Below, piece after piece: positions 5,471-6,066 of a stretch of 6,066 nt of DNA (positions are counted from its first letter, which is position 1; each line of letters starts with the position of its first letter). The DNA lies in contig CAJUIM010000157.1 of assembly GCA_910586275.1 (NCBI GenBank), positions 1-6,066 on the forward strand. Reading direction: 5' to 3'. The DNA comes from an uncultured Lachnospiraceae bacterium (GTDB lineage Bacteria; Bacillota; Clostridia; Lachnospirales; Lachnospiraceae). A program made the position numbers and the translations under genes. Below the pieces are notes generated by a model. That model was not told where the DNA came from and did no database searches. It was given only the letters and a program-made list of their open reading frames with translations.

Positions 5471-5489
5471 TTTGACCTAATCAGTCAAA
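5471..5489. promoter_or_regulatory. Operator-like palindrome TTTGAC-N7-GTCAAA
   Basis: TTTGAC (5471-5476) and GTCAAA (5484-5489) form a perfect 6-bp inverted repeat with 7 nt between. It lies in the 239-bp gap between the C_GCAxxG gene and the small membrane protein gene. On the minus strand it supplies a -35-like TTGACT, with TATGCA 15 nt downstream as a poor -10. The size and symmetry resemble sites for MarR-type dimeric regulators. No regulator gene is in the window. Confidence 0.35.
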
Positions 5490-5539
5490 TATCTTGCGTA
5501 TGGAAAAATATTTCGTCTGTTCACCGGTAAGCAATTGTC

Positions 5540-5881
5540 CTATCTTCTGTATATCCGGATTAATTTATGGTGATACCAAATCATTGCAAAGATAGGGAGA
5601 ATCGGCCCGCCGGCTATGCAGAGGACGTACCATACGGATTTGCTGCCGATCAGAACGCCTGCCGCATAAGAGAGCAAAACAATGATTCCATATACAATCC
5701 ACATTATGCCGTGCTTTTTATTCCACATGGGAATGTCGGACAGTTCATCTTCGCGAAAAGGTTTTTCGCCGGAATAAAATGCCGTTGGTTTCTTGCTCCT
5801 CCATTGTGAGATACCGATGCTTATCATGAGCATGGCCACATACATATAAATAAAAAAACAGATAATATGAAATCCAGTCAT
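5540..5881 (-). CDS. Small three-segment membrane protein, function unknown
   Basis: This 113-residue protein has hydrophobic segments near residues 5-24, 58-78 and 82-104 and a polar loop between the first two. The loop SKKPTAFYSGEKPF (29-42), followed by DIPMWNKKHG (49-58), looks constrained. I associate this pattern with uncharacterised clostridial membrane proteins but cannot name a family with certainty. The C-terminus is basic (HHKLIRIYRR), suggesting a cytoplasmic end. An in-frame ATG at 5929 would add 16 polar, basic residues. I chose 5881 because AGGAAAGG lies just upstream (5888-5895, minus strand), 6 nt before the ATG. It has its own near-consensus promoter and a leader of about 80 nt carrying the shared CTGKCYCATTGTYYGC motif. 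It ends 239 bp before the next minus-strand gene, so it is probably monocistronic. Confidence 0.8.
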   Translation of the reverse strand: MTGFHIICFFIYMYVAMLMISIGISQWRSKKPTAFYSGEKPFREDELSDIPMWNKKHGIMWIVYGIIVLLSYAAGVLIGSKSVWYVLCIAGGPILPIFAMIWYHHKLIRIYRR

Positions 5882-5907
5882 AATTTTCCTTTCCTGTCTA
5901 TGCCTTC

Positions 5908-5923
5908 GCAAACAATGGGACAG
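5908..5923 (-). promoter_or_regulatory. Shared leader motif, copy 3 (small membrane protein gene)
   Basis: Read on the minus strand the motif is CTGTCCCATTGTTTGC, 26 nt before the start codon and about 40 nt after the predicted transcription start, close to its position in the mtnA leader. The CAGGAAAGG that follows (5896-5888) is also present in the mtnA leader and here serves as the Shine-Dalgarno. Just upstream TGCAC/GTGCA (5925-5929 and 5935-5939) can form a 5-bp hairpin. CTGTC within the motif can also pair with GACAG at 5899-5895. Confidence 0.55.
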
Positions 5924-5947
5924 ATGCACATATGGTGCAGTTAAAAT

Positions 5948-5958
5948 AGCAAATTGCT
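5948..5958. promoter_or_regulatory. Short palindrome AGCAA-A-TTGCT at the predicted transcription start
   Basis: This perfect 5-1-5 palindrome lies just downstream of the predicted start (near 5962) of the small membrane protein transcript. It could be a repressor site or a weak 5' hairpin. It is short enough to occur by chance. Confidence 0.25.
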
Positions 5959-5968
5959 CTTATTTACT

Positions 5969-5997
5969 ATTATACATTTCTCTATTTTTTTCGTCAA
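5969..5997 (-). promoter_or_regulatory. Near-consensus sigma-A promoter of the small membrane protein gene
   Basis: On the minus strand TTGACG (5997-5992) and a perfect TATAAT (5974-5969) are separated by 17 nt. Transcription would start near 5962, giving a leader of about 80 nt. This is the strongest promoter in the window. The second copy of the hairpin repeat ends only 18 bp upstream of the -35 box. Confidence 0.8.
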
Positions 5998-6015
5998 TAA
6001 GGATAATAGCGGCGT

Positions 6016-6066
6016 CACGGAAATCAATTTTCGGCTTTATGCCTGCGCCGGCATTTCCGTTCAGAG
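6016..6066 (+). repeat. Second copy of the hairpin repeat, cut by the window end
   Basis: Bases 6016-6046 match the left arm at 1297-1327 with two differences: CACGGAAATCAATTTTCGG, then CTTTATGCCTGC in place of TTTTGTGCCTGC. The following GCCGGC resembles the centre of the complete element read on its other strand. The right arm lies beyond the window. Bases 5998-6015 between this copy and the promoter show no further structure. Confidence 0.8.

Noticed and set aside
5882..5929. Upstream start (ATG at 5929) for the small membrane protein
   Set aside because: The extra 16 residues are polar and basic with no ribosome-binding site, and they overlap the conserved leader motif. The ATG at 5881 has a well-placed AGGAAAGG.
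1..6066. CRISPR array, insertion sequence, prophage or defence island
   Set aside because: There are no regularly spaced repeats, and no transposase, integrase, nuclease or phage genes. The repeats present are non-coding hairpins.

Overview
The window looks like chromosomal DNA of a Clostridia-type Firmicute, most likely a Lachnospiraceae member. This rests on the protein families present, purine-rich Shine-Dalgarno sites, sigma-A-type promoters close to consensus, and a base composition that by eye is near 50% GC. The organism is an inference. No transposase, integrase, phage, rRNA, tRNA or CRISPR sequence was seen.

Layout, left to right. Bases 1-82 are a perfect 34-bp inverted repeat with a 14-nt loop. 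A PiT-type phosphate transporter gene follows (219-1268, +). A 102-bp imperfect hairpin repeat (1297-1398) with a T5 tail closes that unit. A strong promoter (1417-1445) and a leader of about 90 nt precede mtnA (1542-2636, +), which appears to form an operon with a metallo-beta-lactamase-fold hydrolase gene (2676-3482, +). That pair converges, across 28 bp, on a minus-strand pair: a cysteine-rich C_GCAxxG_C_C protein (4896-5300) translationally coupled by a 4-nt ATGA overlap to a membrane-anchored lipase/esterase (3511-4899). Further upstream on the minus strand is a small three-segment membrane protein of unknown function (5540-5881) with its own near-consensus promoter. The window ends inside a second copy of the hairpin repeat (from 6016).

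The genes do not form one obvious pathway. They read as housekeeping or accessory metabolism: phosphate uptake, methylthioribose-phosphate isomerisation with a putative hydrolase, and a membrane lipase paired with a putative metal or redox protein.

The least expected signal is in the leaders. Three independent transcription units (mtnA, the C_GCAxxG gene and the small membrane protein) share a 16-nt motif, CTGKCYCATTGTYYGC. It sits 26-35 nt before each start codon, and at about +40 from the predicted transcription start in the two cases with a good promoter. The mtnA and C_GCAxxG leaders match at 19 of 20 positions. This could be a recurring 5'-UTR regulatory element or a dispersed intergenic repeat. 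I do not recognise it.
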